DNA of 64,000 nucleotides, from positions 1 through 64,000 of the forward strand of contig JAQVJY010000002.1 in NCBI GenBank assembly GCA_028694915.1, in the 5' to 3' direction. The translations under genes and the position numbers were made by a program. The notes beneath the pieces are model-generated. The model ran no database searches, was not told the DNA's origin, and saw only the letters and a list, made by a program, of their open reading frames with translations. Shown here one piece after another: positions 36,246 through 44,424 of this stretch. Within the stretch, counting starts at the first letter, position 1; every line of letters begins with the position of its first letter. This stretch comes from Paludibacteraceae bacterium. Lineage in GTDB: Bacteria > Bacteroidota > Bacteroidia > Bacteroidales > Paludibacteraceae.

Positions 36246-37370
36246 ATGAAATATTTTTTGATAGCAGGCGAGGCTTCTGGCGATTTACATGCGTCAAACC
36301 TTATGGCAGAGTTAAAGAAACAAGACCATGAGGCTCAATTTTGTTTTCTGGGTGGCGATTTAATGCAGGCTCAAGGTGGGGAACTCATAAAACATTATCG
36401 TGATATGGCGTTTATGGGCTTCATCAATGTGCTCCTCAATTTACGAAAAGTACTAGCAAATCTAGAAGATTGCAAACGTGCTATTGGGCATTTCAAACCC
36501 GATGTCGTCATTTTGATTGATTATCCAAGTTTCAATTTACGCATTGCCAAATACGTCAAAAAACAATTTCAAACGCCTGTCTACTACTACATATCTCCTA
36601 AATTATGGGCATGGAAAAGTTATCGCATCAAATCCATCAAAAGATACATTGATAAAATGTATACAATTTTTCCTTTTGAAACGGAATTTTATGCGCAATA
36701 TAATTATCCCGTAACTTATGTAGGCAATCCCACAGTAGACTCCATTACACACTTCCACGCCAGCAAAAACAATCGAAATTTTAGAGAGGAAAATAAGTTG
36801 GACTCTCGTCCTATTGTGGCTTTATTAGCGGGCAGCCGCCGTCAAGAAATAAGTAAATGCTTACCAACTATGGTTGCCATGGCCGATAAATTTCCAACAT
36901 TTCAATTTCTAGTAGCAGCAGCACCAGGTATAGAACGAGATTATTACAACCAATTTTTAACATCCTCCGTAAAAATAGTGTCGGATAGTACATATGCCCT
37001 ATTGGACGAATCGTATGCCGCCATAGTCAATTCAGGCACTGCCACATTGGAAACTGGATTATTAAAAGTTCCACAAGTAGTTGTTTACCATGTTATTGGA
37101 GGTAGAATAGCATCCCTACTCAAAAAAGTTCTAATCAAAACACGTTACATTTCGCTAGTCAATTTGGTAGCAGAAACAGAAGTAGTAAAAGAATTAGTAG
37201 CACACGAATTCACATCTGAACAGGTTCACGCAGAACTAAATAGGATACTCACCGATTCTTCCTACTACGAAAAAATAAAAATGGGCTACAATAAGCTCGA
37301 ACAACGTCTAGGCGAATCAGGTACTGCACATAGAGCAGCCGTAGCCATTACCACAAGTTTAAGAAAATAA
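36246..37370 (+). CDS. lpxB: lipid-A-disaccharide synthase
   Basis: GT19 enzyme joining UDP-diacylglucosamine and lipid X. LIAGEASGDLHASNLM is the hallmark start; IDYPSFNLRIAKYVK, YYISPKLWAWKSYRIKSIKRY, FPFETEFY and VALLAGSRRQEISKCLPTM follow; NSGTATLETGLLKVPQVVVY is the nucleotide-sugar site. 374 residues. The partner enzyme lpxH is at 16.1-16.8 kb. Confidence 0.96.
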   Translation: MKYFLIAGEASGDLHASNLMAELKKQDHEAQFCFLGGDLMQAQGGELIKHYRDMAFMGFINVLLNLRKVLANLEDCKRAIGHFKPDVVILIDYPSFNLRIAKYVKKQFQTPVYYYISPKLWAWKSYRIKSIKRYIDKMYTIFPFETEFYAQYNYPVTYVGNPTVDSITHFHASKNNRNFREENKLDSRPIVALLAGSRRQEISKCLPTMVAMADKFPTFQFLVAAAPGIERDYYNQFLTSSVKIVSDSTYALLDESYAAIVNSGTATLETGLLKVPQVVVYHVIGGRIASLLKKVLIKTRYISLVNLVAETEVVKELVAHEFTSEQVHAELNRILTDSSYYEKIKMGYNKLEQRLGESGTAHRAAVAITTSLRK

Positions 37371-37409
37371 TTCAAATACGATGCAACGTTTACAACGTTC
37401 TGTGCATCA

Positions 37410-37967
37410 ATGAAAGAGACAGGAAATACATATGATCTGACTGAAAGTCAATTGATAGAAGGTTGCATTCGCGGTGATAGGCGTGCGCAACGTCGTCTTT
37501 ACGACTTATATGCCAAACGCATGGCAGCTCTGTGTATGCGCTATTGCGGCGATTATGAGGTAGCCTTGGATTTAATGCACGACGGTTTTATCAAATTGTT
37601 CACACACATTGAAAGTTATAGTGGACAAGGTTTTTTCGAAGCATGGATGCGTAAAATTTTTGTGAACACGGCACTCGAATATTTACGTAAAAACGATGCG
37701 CTAAGAGATAGTTCTGATATAGAAGAAGATATCCAGATTATGTCACCGGAGCCATCAGCCATTGATCAACTTTCGGCTAATGAGATTATGGCGTTAATTC
37801 AGGAATTACCTATGGGATTTAGAACTGTTTTTAATTTATATGTGATAGAAGGATACAGTCATGCAGAAATAGCGAACATATTACAAATTAACGAAAGTTC
37901 ATCACGCTCTCAATTCTCGCGTGCTAGATCTATTTTACAAACTAAAATTACAGATTTATATAAATGA
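37410..37967 (+). CDS. ECF-type RNA polymerase sigma factor
   Basis: A 185-residue sigma-70 family ECF factor. Region 2 covers about 25-95 (YDLYAKRMAALCMRYCGDYE, LMHDGFIKLFTHIESYSGQG, FEAWMRKIFVNTALEYLRKN), and region 4 about 120-180 (LPMGFRTVFNLYVIEGYSHA, EIANILQINESSSRSQFSRA). Its stop overlaps the start of the next gene by 4 bases (ATGA), the arrangement of a sigma factor with its cognate anti-sigma. Its regulon is unknown; envelope control is likely from the partner. Confidence 0.93.
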   Translation: MKETGNTYDLTESQLIEGCIRGDRRAQRRLYDLYAKRMAALCMRYCGDYEVALDLMHDGFIKLFTHIESYSGQGFFEAWMRKIFVNTALEYLRKNDALRDSSDIEEDIQIMSPEPSAIDQLSANEIMALIQELPMGFRTVFNLYVIEGYSHAEIANILQINESSSRSQFSRARSILQTKITDLYK

Positions 37968-39316
37968 CCGATCACGAATTAAAACGACAATTACAGGAAA
38001 AGCTTAAATTCCACGAATTAGATTTACCTGCCAATGATTGGAACGCATTTGAAAAGCGTTTACCAGTCGCTCCGCGTCGTATTGCAGTAAGATGGAGTTG
38101 GTCAGTAGCCGTTGGTGTTGCAGCTGTAGCACTAGTTGCCATACTATTATACCAACAACCTTCCAGCTCATTACCAACTTCGCCAGCATTTACCAAATCG
38201 GAACAAGCAACAACGGAAAATACTAATGGTGAACCTGTTAAAAACATAAACACGTCTACAAATTTATTAAGCCAAGTTGGTAAAACAGAAGAATCAGCGA
38301 AAGACAACAAAAAAGTAGATACTAAAAAGGAACAAAAAAAAGCTGATAAACATACGAAATCGAAACGTAAAACTACCGATGAAGATGACAATGCGAACGA
38401 CACCAAAGACACTGAATCAATAGAAACAGCACCAAAAGAAGAAGAAAACCAAAAACCATCGTTGCACGAGCAAGAAGACGATGGTGCTGAGTATATTGTG
38501 CAATTGAATAATAAAAGTAAGGAGAATCAATCTCTTGCCCAGACCAATTCAGATAATAAACCAAGTTTATCTATTCAAGAAGCAGAAGTATTGATGAAAG
38601 AACAAGATAAACAACAGATGGCGGCACTCGAAGAAAAAGGACAAAAATCGTCTAATCAATCAGGAACTGAAAATTGGAATGTTGGATTATTAGCTTCGAT
38701 AACACCCGAAATTTTAACCATGAGTGATGTGGCACCAACCGTTTTGATGGACAACTCATTTTCGTACCGAAGTATGAACAGAGTAAATGCAAAACACGAT
38801 TTACCAATTATGGTAGGCGCTTCCGTTGGAATTCCTATAGCCAAAGGTTTTTCTGTGCATACAGGAATTAATTATGCGTACATACACTCAATAATTACGA
38901 AAGAAAACGCCCTGACAGGCGATTACGCGATTGACAATCAAAAACTACATTACTTAGGAATTCCGGTGTTGTTATCATATAAAGTGTTCGATTACAACAT
39001 CGTACAATGTTACGTGTCGGGTGGTGGCATGGCGGAAAAAGGGTTGGTTCAAGATGTGCACACCAACACATTCGACCAAACAGATAACCTGCTAAACAGC
39101 GACTCGCAACAAACCGCTATTAAAGGATTACAGTTTTCATTAATCGCCAACGTTGGACTCGGTGTCCAGCTTTATAAAGGATTAAATCTATTCTTTGAGC
39201 CTGGATTTACTTGGTATATCGCCAACAACTCCTCACCTCAACCTGAAAATATACGTACGGAGCATCCGTATAATTTAAGTTTAACAGCAGGTTTACGTTA
39301 TAATTTAAACAAATAA
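37964..39316 (+). CDS. anti-sigma factor predicted to span both membranes (Dma-like)
   Basis: A 450-residue protein in four parts. Residues 1-43 are cytosolic with an anti-sigma-like DLPANDWNAFEKRLP; about 44-64 (WSWSVAVGVAAVALVAILLY) is one inner-membrane span; about 65-235 is a charged, low-complexity Lys/Glu/Asp linker able to cross the periplasm; about 236-450 is an outer-membrane beta-barrel domain (GLLASITPEI, VGASVGIPIAKGFSVHTGIN, GLRYNLNK end). This matches dual-membrane-spanning anti-sigma factors described in Bacteroides (Dma1 with sigma factor Das1). It overlaps the sigma gene by 4 bases. Confidence 0.82.
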   Translation: MTDHELKRQLQEKLKFHELDLPANDWNAFEKRLPVAPRRIAVRWSWSVAVGVAAVALVAILLYQQPSSSLPTSPAFTKSEQATTENTNGEPVKNINTSTNLLSQVGKTEESAKDNKKVDTKKEQKKADKHTKSKRKTTDEDDNANDTKDTESIETAPKEEENQKPSLHEQEDDGAEYIVQLNNKSKENQSLAQTNSDNKPSLSIQEAEVLMKEQDKQQMAALEEKGQKSSNQSGTENWNVGLLASITPEILTMSDVAPTVLMDNSFSYRSMNRVNAKHDLPIMVGASVGIPIAKGFSVHTGINYAYIHSIITKENALTGDYAIDNQKLHYLGIPVLLSYKVFDYNIVQCYVSGGGMAEKGLVQDVHTNTFDQTDNLLNSDSQQTAIKGLQFSLIANVGLGVQLYKGLNLFFEPGFTWYIANNSSPQPENIRTEHPYNLSLTAGLRYNLNK

Positions 39317-39349
39317 AAGTAAGAAATGAGCAAATTTCTTACTTTTATT
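39312..39349. terminator. terminator after the sigma/anti-sigma unit
   Basis: AATAAAAGTAAGAAAT and ATTTCTTACTTTTATT are perfect inverted repeats around a 6-base loop (GAGCAA), ending in T-rich DNA just after the stop codon. Confidence 0.85.
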
Positions 39350-39392
39350 GTTAAAAAACACCTATTTTCAAGGAAAATAGATATATTTTCTT

Positions 39393-39400
39393 TAACTTTG
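39393..39400 (+). promoter_or_regulatory. -7 box of the duplicated-domain lipoprotein gene
   Basis: TAACTTTG matches TAnnTTTG, with TTTTC near -33. It lies about 40 bases before the ATG. Confidence 0.5.
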
Positions 39401-39440
39401 CAACTCGATTAATCCATTATTAACTTATTTATTACTTACA

Positions 39441-40484
39441 ATGAAAAAAATCTTTAGTTTAGTGGCAGGTGTGTCACTTTTAATTTTTGCGGCTTCGTGC
39501 AATCCCAAAGAACCTAATACAGATCTTATCCCTACAGCTCCAGATAATTCGTACATAATTTTTGATGCTGTCAATGCCACTAACTATGGCACAGAATATG
39601 GTGATGGTCAAAGTTATAATTATTCATTACAATTTTCTACTGATTATAATTACGAAACTGATGATGAAGGAAATACCACTTATTTGACTGATGGTATAGA
39701 TTTATTTGTTGATTTGTATTTTTCTGAAGACAAAATTTCTGCAGGGACCTATGTTGTGGACACAACAGGCATAGCAGGTACAGTTGGTGTTGAATATTCG
39801 GGTGCTTATAAATATACCGCAAATTCTTCTGAAGAGCAAGAAGTTATTTTTACTACTGGAACTGTGAAAATTGAAGTGTCAGGAAACCGCTATACATATA
39901 CTATCAACATGATAACTGCTGATGGCGACACATTAAAAGGCTTTTATACTGGTGACATGTATATTGGGGGAGAAAGTGTAACGCCAACAATGCTTTCAGT
40001 TGAGGCCCCAAGTGATTCTATTTCTGCCATTAATTATGGGGACTCCTATGATATTGGCTCAGATGAAGTTGTATTACAAATCTGGACCGACAAGGCCGCT
40101 GTCGCATTTGACATAAATCTTGAAAATGGGGCAACAGAAGTACCAGTTGGAACTTATAGCGTAGATACTACTTATGCAATAGGCACTTTATCTGAAGGTT
40201 ATAGTTTTGATTTTTTTGGATATACCTTTCCAACAGGAACATATGCTCAAACTACCGACTCTTATTTCTATATAACATCTGGACAATTAGTAATAACTAA
40301 GGCGGATAATATTTACACATTAGTGGCAAATTTAAAAAATACTTATGGAAGCACCATTAACGCCACATACACTGGTGTTATAAAACTTGAAACTGCAGAA
40401 GCCGCTCCCGAAGCAATGCTTGCGAAAAAAAATGCAAGAAGCGCTAAAAAAGCACCACACAAACATATTACAACAAGACGCTAA
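39441..40484 (+). CDS. lipoprotein with duplicated beta-rich domain
   Basis: A 347-residue lipoprotein: MKKIFSLVAGVSLLIFAASC carries a lipobox with Cys20. Two copies of a roughly 140-residue module follow, each with a start (FDAVNATNYGTEYGDG or SDSISAINYGDSYD), a middle (GTYVVDTTGIAGT or GTYSVDTTYAIGT) and an end (YTYTINMITADGDTLKGFYTG or YTLVANLKNTYGSTINATYTG). Basic C-terminal tail (KKNARSAKKAPHKHITTRR). I do not recognise a named family; similar repeat lipoproteins are common in Bacteroidales outer membranes. Confidence 0.78.
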   Translation: MKKIFSLVAGVSLLIFAASCNPKEPNTDLIPTAPDNSYIIFDAVNATNYGTEYGDGQSYNYSLQFSTDYNYETDDEGNTTYLTDGIDLFVDLYFSEDKISAGTYVVDTTGIAGTVGVEYSGAYKYTANSSEEQEVIFTTGTVKIEVSGNRYTYTINMITADGDTLKGFYTGDMYIGGESVTPTMLSVEAPSDSISAINYGDSYDIGSDEVVLQIWTDKAAVAFDINLENGATEVPVGTYSVDTTYAIGTLSEGYSFDFFGYTFPTGTYAQTTDSYFYITSGQLVITKADNIYTLVANLKNTYGSTINATYTGVIKLETAEAAPEAMLAKKNARSAKKAPHKHITTRR

Positions 40485-40506
40485 ACTCATTACTTGTTCA
40501 AAATAG

Positions 40507-40541
40507 ATGCGGTCTGTGATTCTCACAGATCGCATTTTTTG
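40507..40541 (+). terminator. strong intrinsic terminator
   Basis: ATGCGGTCTGTGA pairs with TCACAGATCGCAT around a two-base TT and TC loop region, then seven T. It closes the lipoprotein gene and directly precedes the next gene's promoter. Confidence 0.88.
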
Positions 40542-40544
40542 TAC

Positions 40545-40552
40545 TATCTTTG
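40545..40552 (+). promoter_or_regulatory. -7 box of the ATP-grasp-like gene; leaderless start likely
   Basis: TATCTTTG ends only 8 bases before the ATG at 40560, so the transcript would begin within a few bases of the start codon. No -33 TTTG fits because the terminator T tract occupies that place. Confidence 0.6.
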
Positions 40553-40559
40553 CAATACC

Positions 40560-41738
40560 ATGAATAATAAATCACTGTACATATTCAATCCACAGCACGA
40601 TTTGGCGTTAGCAAACTACAGTCCCTATTATCATGCGCCAAAATCGGCCATTACCTTTGCGTACGATTTAGCGTTATTACCCCTATGGTATTCATCTACA
40701 CATGCCGATATTGTTGCCGAAACACCCGATTTAAATTGGTTAGACGAACAAAAAAAACGCTTTAATCAATCAGTTTATATACATACTAAAAATACAACCG
40801 AATACAAACACGTACACACGTGGGGCTGGGATCCTGAGGTTCGATACACATTATTGCAGTTGGGCGTATCACCAACTTGTTTGCCGTCAAATGACGCGTT
40901 AAATAAAATCAAAGAGTTATCACATCGTCAATTAGCCGCAGAGGGCATGTTATACCTTAGAAATGCCATCAAAACGATTGAATTTCCCGAACCTGCAATT
41001 CGATTTAATACGATGGATACTGTCATTGAATTCACGCAAAAATACCCAGAAATTGTACTAAAAGCACCGTATTCTGGAAGTGGTAAAGGGCTGTATTGGA
41101 ATAAAGGCCCATTAACTGAAAGCCTTGCTGGATGGTGCAAACGAACCATCGCTAAACAAGGTTGCGTGATGGGTGAAGAAGCCTTACCAAAGATACAAGA
41201 TTTTGCGATGGAATTTCATAGCGACGAACACGGACATATTGTATTTGATGGTTATTCGCTCTTTCAAACTGACGACTCGGGTATTTATAAAAGTAACATG
41301 CTACTAAGCGATGACGCTATCGAACGAGCACTTGAGTGTTATATCTCTATAGATACACTACACAGCATTCAACAGCATTTAATTGATTTTTTTGAGACTA
41401 ACATCGCAGGTCATTATCAAGGTTACTTTGGTGTTGATATGTTTATTTACAAACAAGTAGATGGAACCTTTGCAATTAATCCGTGCGTAGAAATCAATAT
41501 GCGTATGACGATGGGAATGGTAGCGCGATTATTTTATGATCACTTTGTAGCAAATGGGAAACAAGGTACTTTCACAATAGAACATGGCTTAACCGAAGGA
41601 GAATTGTTAACCAAACATCAAATCCTCACGAATCAATATCCACTCATAATAAAAGATGCAAAAATTGCAGCAGGCTATTTATCACTCTGCCCAATAAACG
41701 AAAAGACTTTTTATAGTGCTTCGGTTATCATCAACTAA
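40560..41738 (+). CDS. ATP-grasp-like protein of unknown substrate
   Basis: A 392-residue cytosolic protein. VLKAPYSGSGKGLYW is an ATP-grasp glycine-rich lysine loop and GYFGVDMFIY plus NPCVEINMRMTMGMVA supply the usual acidic and Asn metal ligands (the latter like EINxR in ATP-grasp ligases). The N-terminal FNPQHDLALANYSPYYHAPK motif is not one I can name. Such enzymes ligate carboxylates to amines or thiols using ATP. An upstream in-frame ATG (40494) lies in the terminator, so 40560 is used. Stands alone between two terminators. Confidence 0.75.
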   Translation: MNNKSLYIFNPQHDLALANYSPYYHAPKSAITFAYDLALLPLWYSSTHADIVAETPDLNWLDEQKKRFNQSVYIHTKNTTEYKHVHTWGWDPEVRYTLLQLGVSPTCLPSNDALNKIKELSHRQLAAEGMLYLRNAIKTIEFPEPAIRFNTMDTVIEFTQKYPEIVLKAPYSGSGKGLYWNKGPLTESLAGWCKRTIAKQGCVMGEEALPKIQDFAMEFHSDEHGHIVFDGYSLFQTDDSGIYKSNMLLSDDAIERALECYISIDTLHSIQQHLIDFFETNIAGHYQGYFGVDMFIYKQVDGTFAINPCVEINMRMTMGMVARLFYDHFVANGKQGTFTIEHGLTEGELLTKHQILTNQYPLIIKDAKIAAGYLSLCPINEKTFYSASVIIN

Positions 41739-41768
41739 AAAACGCTTTCAGATCTGAAAGCGTTTTTT
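41737..41768. terminator. bidirectional palindromic terminator
   Basis: A perfect 32-base palindrome with A6 and T6 flanks (arms AAAAAACGCTTTCAGA). It serves both the ATP-grasp-like gene and the converging CoA-transferase gene. Confidence 0.95.
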
Positions 41769-41787
41769 ATTATTACAATAGGAGCTA

Positions 41788-43269
41788 TTACAATTTTGCA
41801 TTGTGCATATCGCCAGTTTCCATAAAGGCTTTATGCATATCAAAACAGGTGTAAATATTCATAGGTGTATGCGCCTTTGGAGCGGATTCCAAATAACGAA
41901 GCAACATATCGCGATACTCAGGATCCACACAATTATCAATAATTTCGTGTGCACGTTGAATAGGTGATTTTCCACGTAAATCAGCCACACCATGTTCAGT
42001 AATTAAAACTTTCACTGAGTGTTCACTTTGGTCAAGATGCGATACCATTGGTACAATAGCACTAATCTTACCACCTTTGGCTGTTGATGGTGTCGTGAAA
42101 ATAGAGATATAAGCGTTACGGGTAAAATCGCAAGAACCACCAACGCCATTCATCATTTTGTTACCCAACACATGCGTAGAATTAATATTACCAAAGATAT
42201 CAGCTTCCAAAGCCGTATTAATGGTAATTAAACCTAAACGACGAGCCACTTCGGGATTATTAGAAATTTCTTGTGGGCGCAATACAATACGTTCTTTGAA
42301 GAAATCGAGATCGGCATACACTTGGTCTAATAATGGACCAGAAACTGTAAGCGAACAACCGCTGGCAAACTTAACATTACCTTCTTTCATCAAGTCAATT
42401 ACAGCATCTTGAATGACCTCGGTGTACATTTCAAATGGAGGAATATCAGGATTAGCGCCTAACGATCCAAGTACAGCATTTGCTATATTTCCTACACCCG
42501 ATTGGATTGGCAAAAATGAGGCTGGTATACGACCAGCTTTAATTTCGCCAGCTAAGAAATTGGCAACATTAGTACCAATTTTGGCTGTTACTTCGTCTAC
42601 TGGTGAGAATTCCCCCACTTCATTAGGACGATTAGTATATACAACTCCTATAATTTTTTTTGGATCCACTTTGACAAAAGAATTGCCGCAACGATCACTC
42701 GGTTTGTAAACAGGAATGGCTTCACGACAAGGAGGATCAAGAGGTTCATAAATATCATGCATGCCACGTAATGCTTTCGGATGAGCTGCATTTAATTCAA
42801 CAATAATATAATCAGCCAAACGACAAATTGTAGGCAATATACCCACACCAGAGGTTGGCACAATTTCACCATCATCAGTCAAATCACAAGCCTCCACAAT
42901 CGCAAATTTTGGTTTTGGCATAAAGCCGTAACGAAGTTCTTGTGCTTCTTGCGATAAATGCATATCAAAATAGTGCGTGTCTTGCGCATTTAAACGGGTG
43001 CGTAAATCTTTGCAAGATTGATAAGGTGTACGAAAAGAAATGGCATTAGCACGTGCTAAAGCACCATCTAGCGAATCGCCAGTAGACGCACCTGTGTACA
43101 TCCCAATTTTAAACTCTTTGCCTTCGGCATGAGCCGCTTCAGCGCGTTTTGCAATAGCAGTAGGCACCTCTTTAGGACAACCTGCTGGTGTGAATCCACT
43201 AAAACCAACAATGTCGCCATTGTTTACAAGAGCAGCAGCTTCCTCTGCTGACATAGAGTTATATATCAT
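41788..43269 (-). CDS. acetyl-CoA hydrolase/CoA-transferase family (succinate or propionate CoA-transferase)
   Basis: A 493-residue cytosolic enzyme. VGFSGFTPAGCPKEVPTAIA at the N-terminus and GVGNIANAVLGSLG with the following MYTEVIQD (the Glu is the likely catalytic residue) match the acetyl-CoA hydrolase/transferase family, including succinyl-CoA:acetate and succinyl-CoA:propionate transferases. GVADLRGKSP and SHLDQSEHSVKVLITEHG are the C-terminal hallmarks. With ackA and pta 6 kb away it fits succinate, propionate or acetate fermentation. The precise acyl acceptor cannot be decided. Confidence 0.88.
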   Translation of the reverse strand: MIYNSMSAEEAAALVNNGDIVGFSGFTPAGCPKEVPTAIAKRAEAAHAEGKEFKIGMYTGASTGDSLDGALARANAISFRTPYQSCKDLRTRLNAQDTHYFDMHLSQEAQELRYGFMPKPKFAIVEACDLTDDGEIVPTSGVGILPTICRLADYIIVELNAAHPKALRGMHDIYEPLDPPCREAIPVYKPSDRCGNSFVKVDPKKIIGVVYTNRPNEVGEFSPVDEVTAKIGTNVANFLAGEIKAGRIPASFLPIQSGVGNIANAVLGSLGANPDIPPFEMYTEVIQDAVIDLMKEGNVKFASGCSLTVSGPLLDQVYADLDFFKERIVLRPQEISNNPEVARRLGLITINTALEADIFGNINSTHVLGNKMMNGVGGSCDFTRNAYISIFTTPSTAKGGKISAIVPMVSHLDQSEHSVKVLITEHGVADLRGKSPIQRAHEIIDNCVDPEYRDMLLRYLESAPKAHTPMNIYTCFDMHKAFMETGDMHNAKL

Positions 43270-43565
43270 ATTTTATAAATTAATAAGGTTTGCATCGTTT
43301 AAATTCAAACATTTTTCCAAGTTATTCCCAATAATTTGCAAAATTACTACTTTTTTATGAGATAACAGGTTGAAAATTGGAACTATTTTGGAGAATCAAA
43401 ACAGAATCTAACGAATTATTTGATTAACAAACATCAAACAATAATAGGCCTTCCAGAAAATTAAAGTTTTTTAGTTAAATATTAGAAGCTCCCATACAAT
43501 AAGTACTTTTTGTGAAATTTATTTTGAAATGTATTATCTTAATACACCTAAAATTAAATAATTAT
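43270..43565. other. AT-rich gap of 296 bases between two minus-strand genes
   Basis: The only element I see is a minus-strand -7-like TAATTTTG at 43339-43346, about 70 bases upstream of the CoA-transferase start, with no good -33 box. No gene-like frame and no strong hairpin is visible for the DUF4249 side. Confidence 0.45.
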
Positions 43566-44420
43566 TCAATTAAACCTTAAAACCGTATCCTTACTTAATA
43601 TTAATTGTTTTTCACAACTTCCCATTCCGCACCAATAGCCATAACCACCTGTAATATTAGATCGGATTCCACGTGAATGAGTAGAACTCGCAATCGGAAT
43701 ATTAGATGAATTTGTAGCTTGAAAAGATTCCCAAAAATCAAATCCAGCTTTGTCAATATGAGCTAATTTTAAGGTTATTGTATCATTGCGCGTAAACCAA
43801 AATAAATTGTCCTCCATGCCTACTATAGTAGAACGTTTATATATGTATGCCCCCATGACATTGTTTTTAGATAATTTATCATTAAAAACACCAAAATTAC
43901 AAACCAAATACTGGAAATGACCTTTAAACTTATAAAAAAGACAATAATAATCTTCTGTTGATTTATTATCTGTCCAAGACACATAAAGATTAACAAAATC
44001 ATCTTTGTAACCCTTTATTTCTATAGAATCAATAGGTACAATACTGGGTATTGTTGTTTCTGCAAAAACTTTTTGGCCATTATATTCTACCTCAAGTTTA
44101 TATTTCTTCGCCACATCGCCAACCATATATGCTGTACTATAACGATAAGGTAACATATATGCTGTATCCAACTGTCCAGTCATAATAATAGTTGTGTCAT
44201 TATTATTAAGAGTAACCTTCCCCCAAACAATAAGTTTTTCTCTCATAAAATCATCAATAGAAACCCAATCCTCATCGAAAGAAATAGCATGATGTAACAT
44301 GACTACTGGAGGTAAATTATTCTCTATCCACCCTTCCACAACAATAGGTGTTGGCTCTGAAATCTCCTGTTTACATGATACAACACAACAAAGCAAAATC
44401 AATAACCCTATTTTTTTCAT
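43566..44420 (-). CDS. DUF4249 lipoprotein
   Basis: A 284-residue lipoprotein: MKKIGLLILLCCVVSC carries a lipobox. PTPIVVEGWIENNLPPVVML and the TTIPSIVPIDSI segment match DUF4249, whose members are surface lipoproteins paired with TonB-dependent receptors, probably as substrate-binding lids. It starts 4 bases after the receptor gene. Ligand unknown. Confidence 0.85.
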   Translation of the reverse strand: MKKIGLLILLCCVVSCKQEISEPTPIVVEGWIENNLPPVVMLHHAISFDEDWVSIDDFMREKLIVWGKVTLNNNDTTIIMTGQLDTAYMLPYRYSTAYMVGDVAKKYKLEVEYNGQKVFAETTIPSIVPIDSIEIKGYKDDFVNLYVSWTDNKSTEDYYCLFYKFKGHFQYLVCNFGVFNDKLSKNNVMGAYIYKRSTIVGMEDNLFWFTRNDTITLKLAHIDKAGFDFWESFQATNSSNIPIASSTHSRGIRSNITGGYGYWCGMGSCEKQLILSKDTVLRFN

Positions 44421-44424
44421 AACA

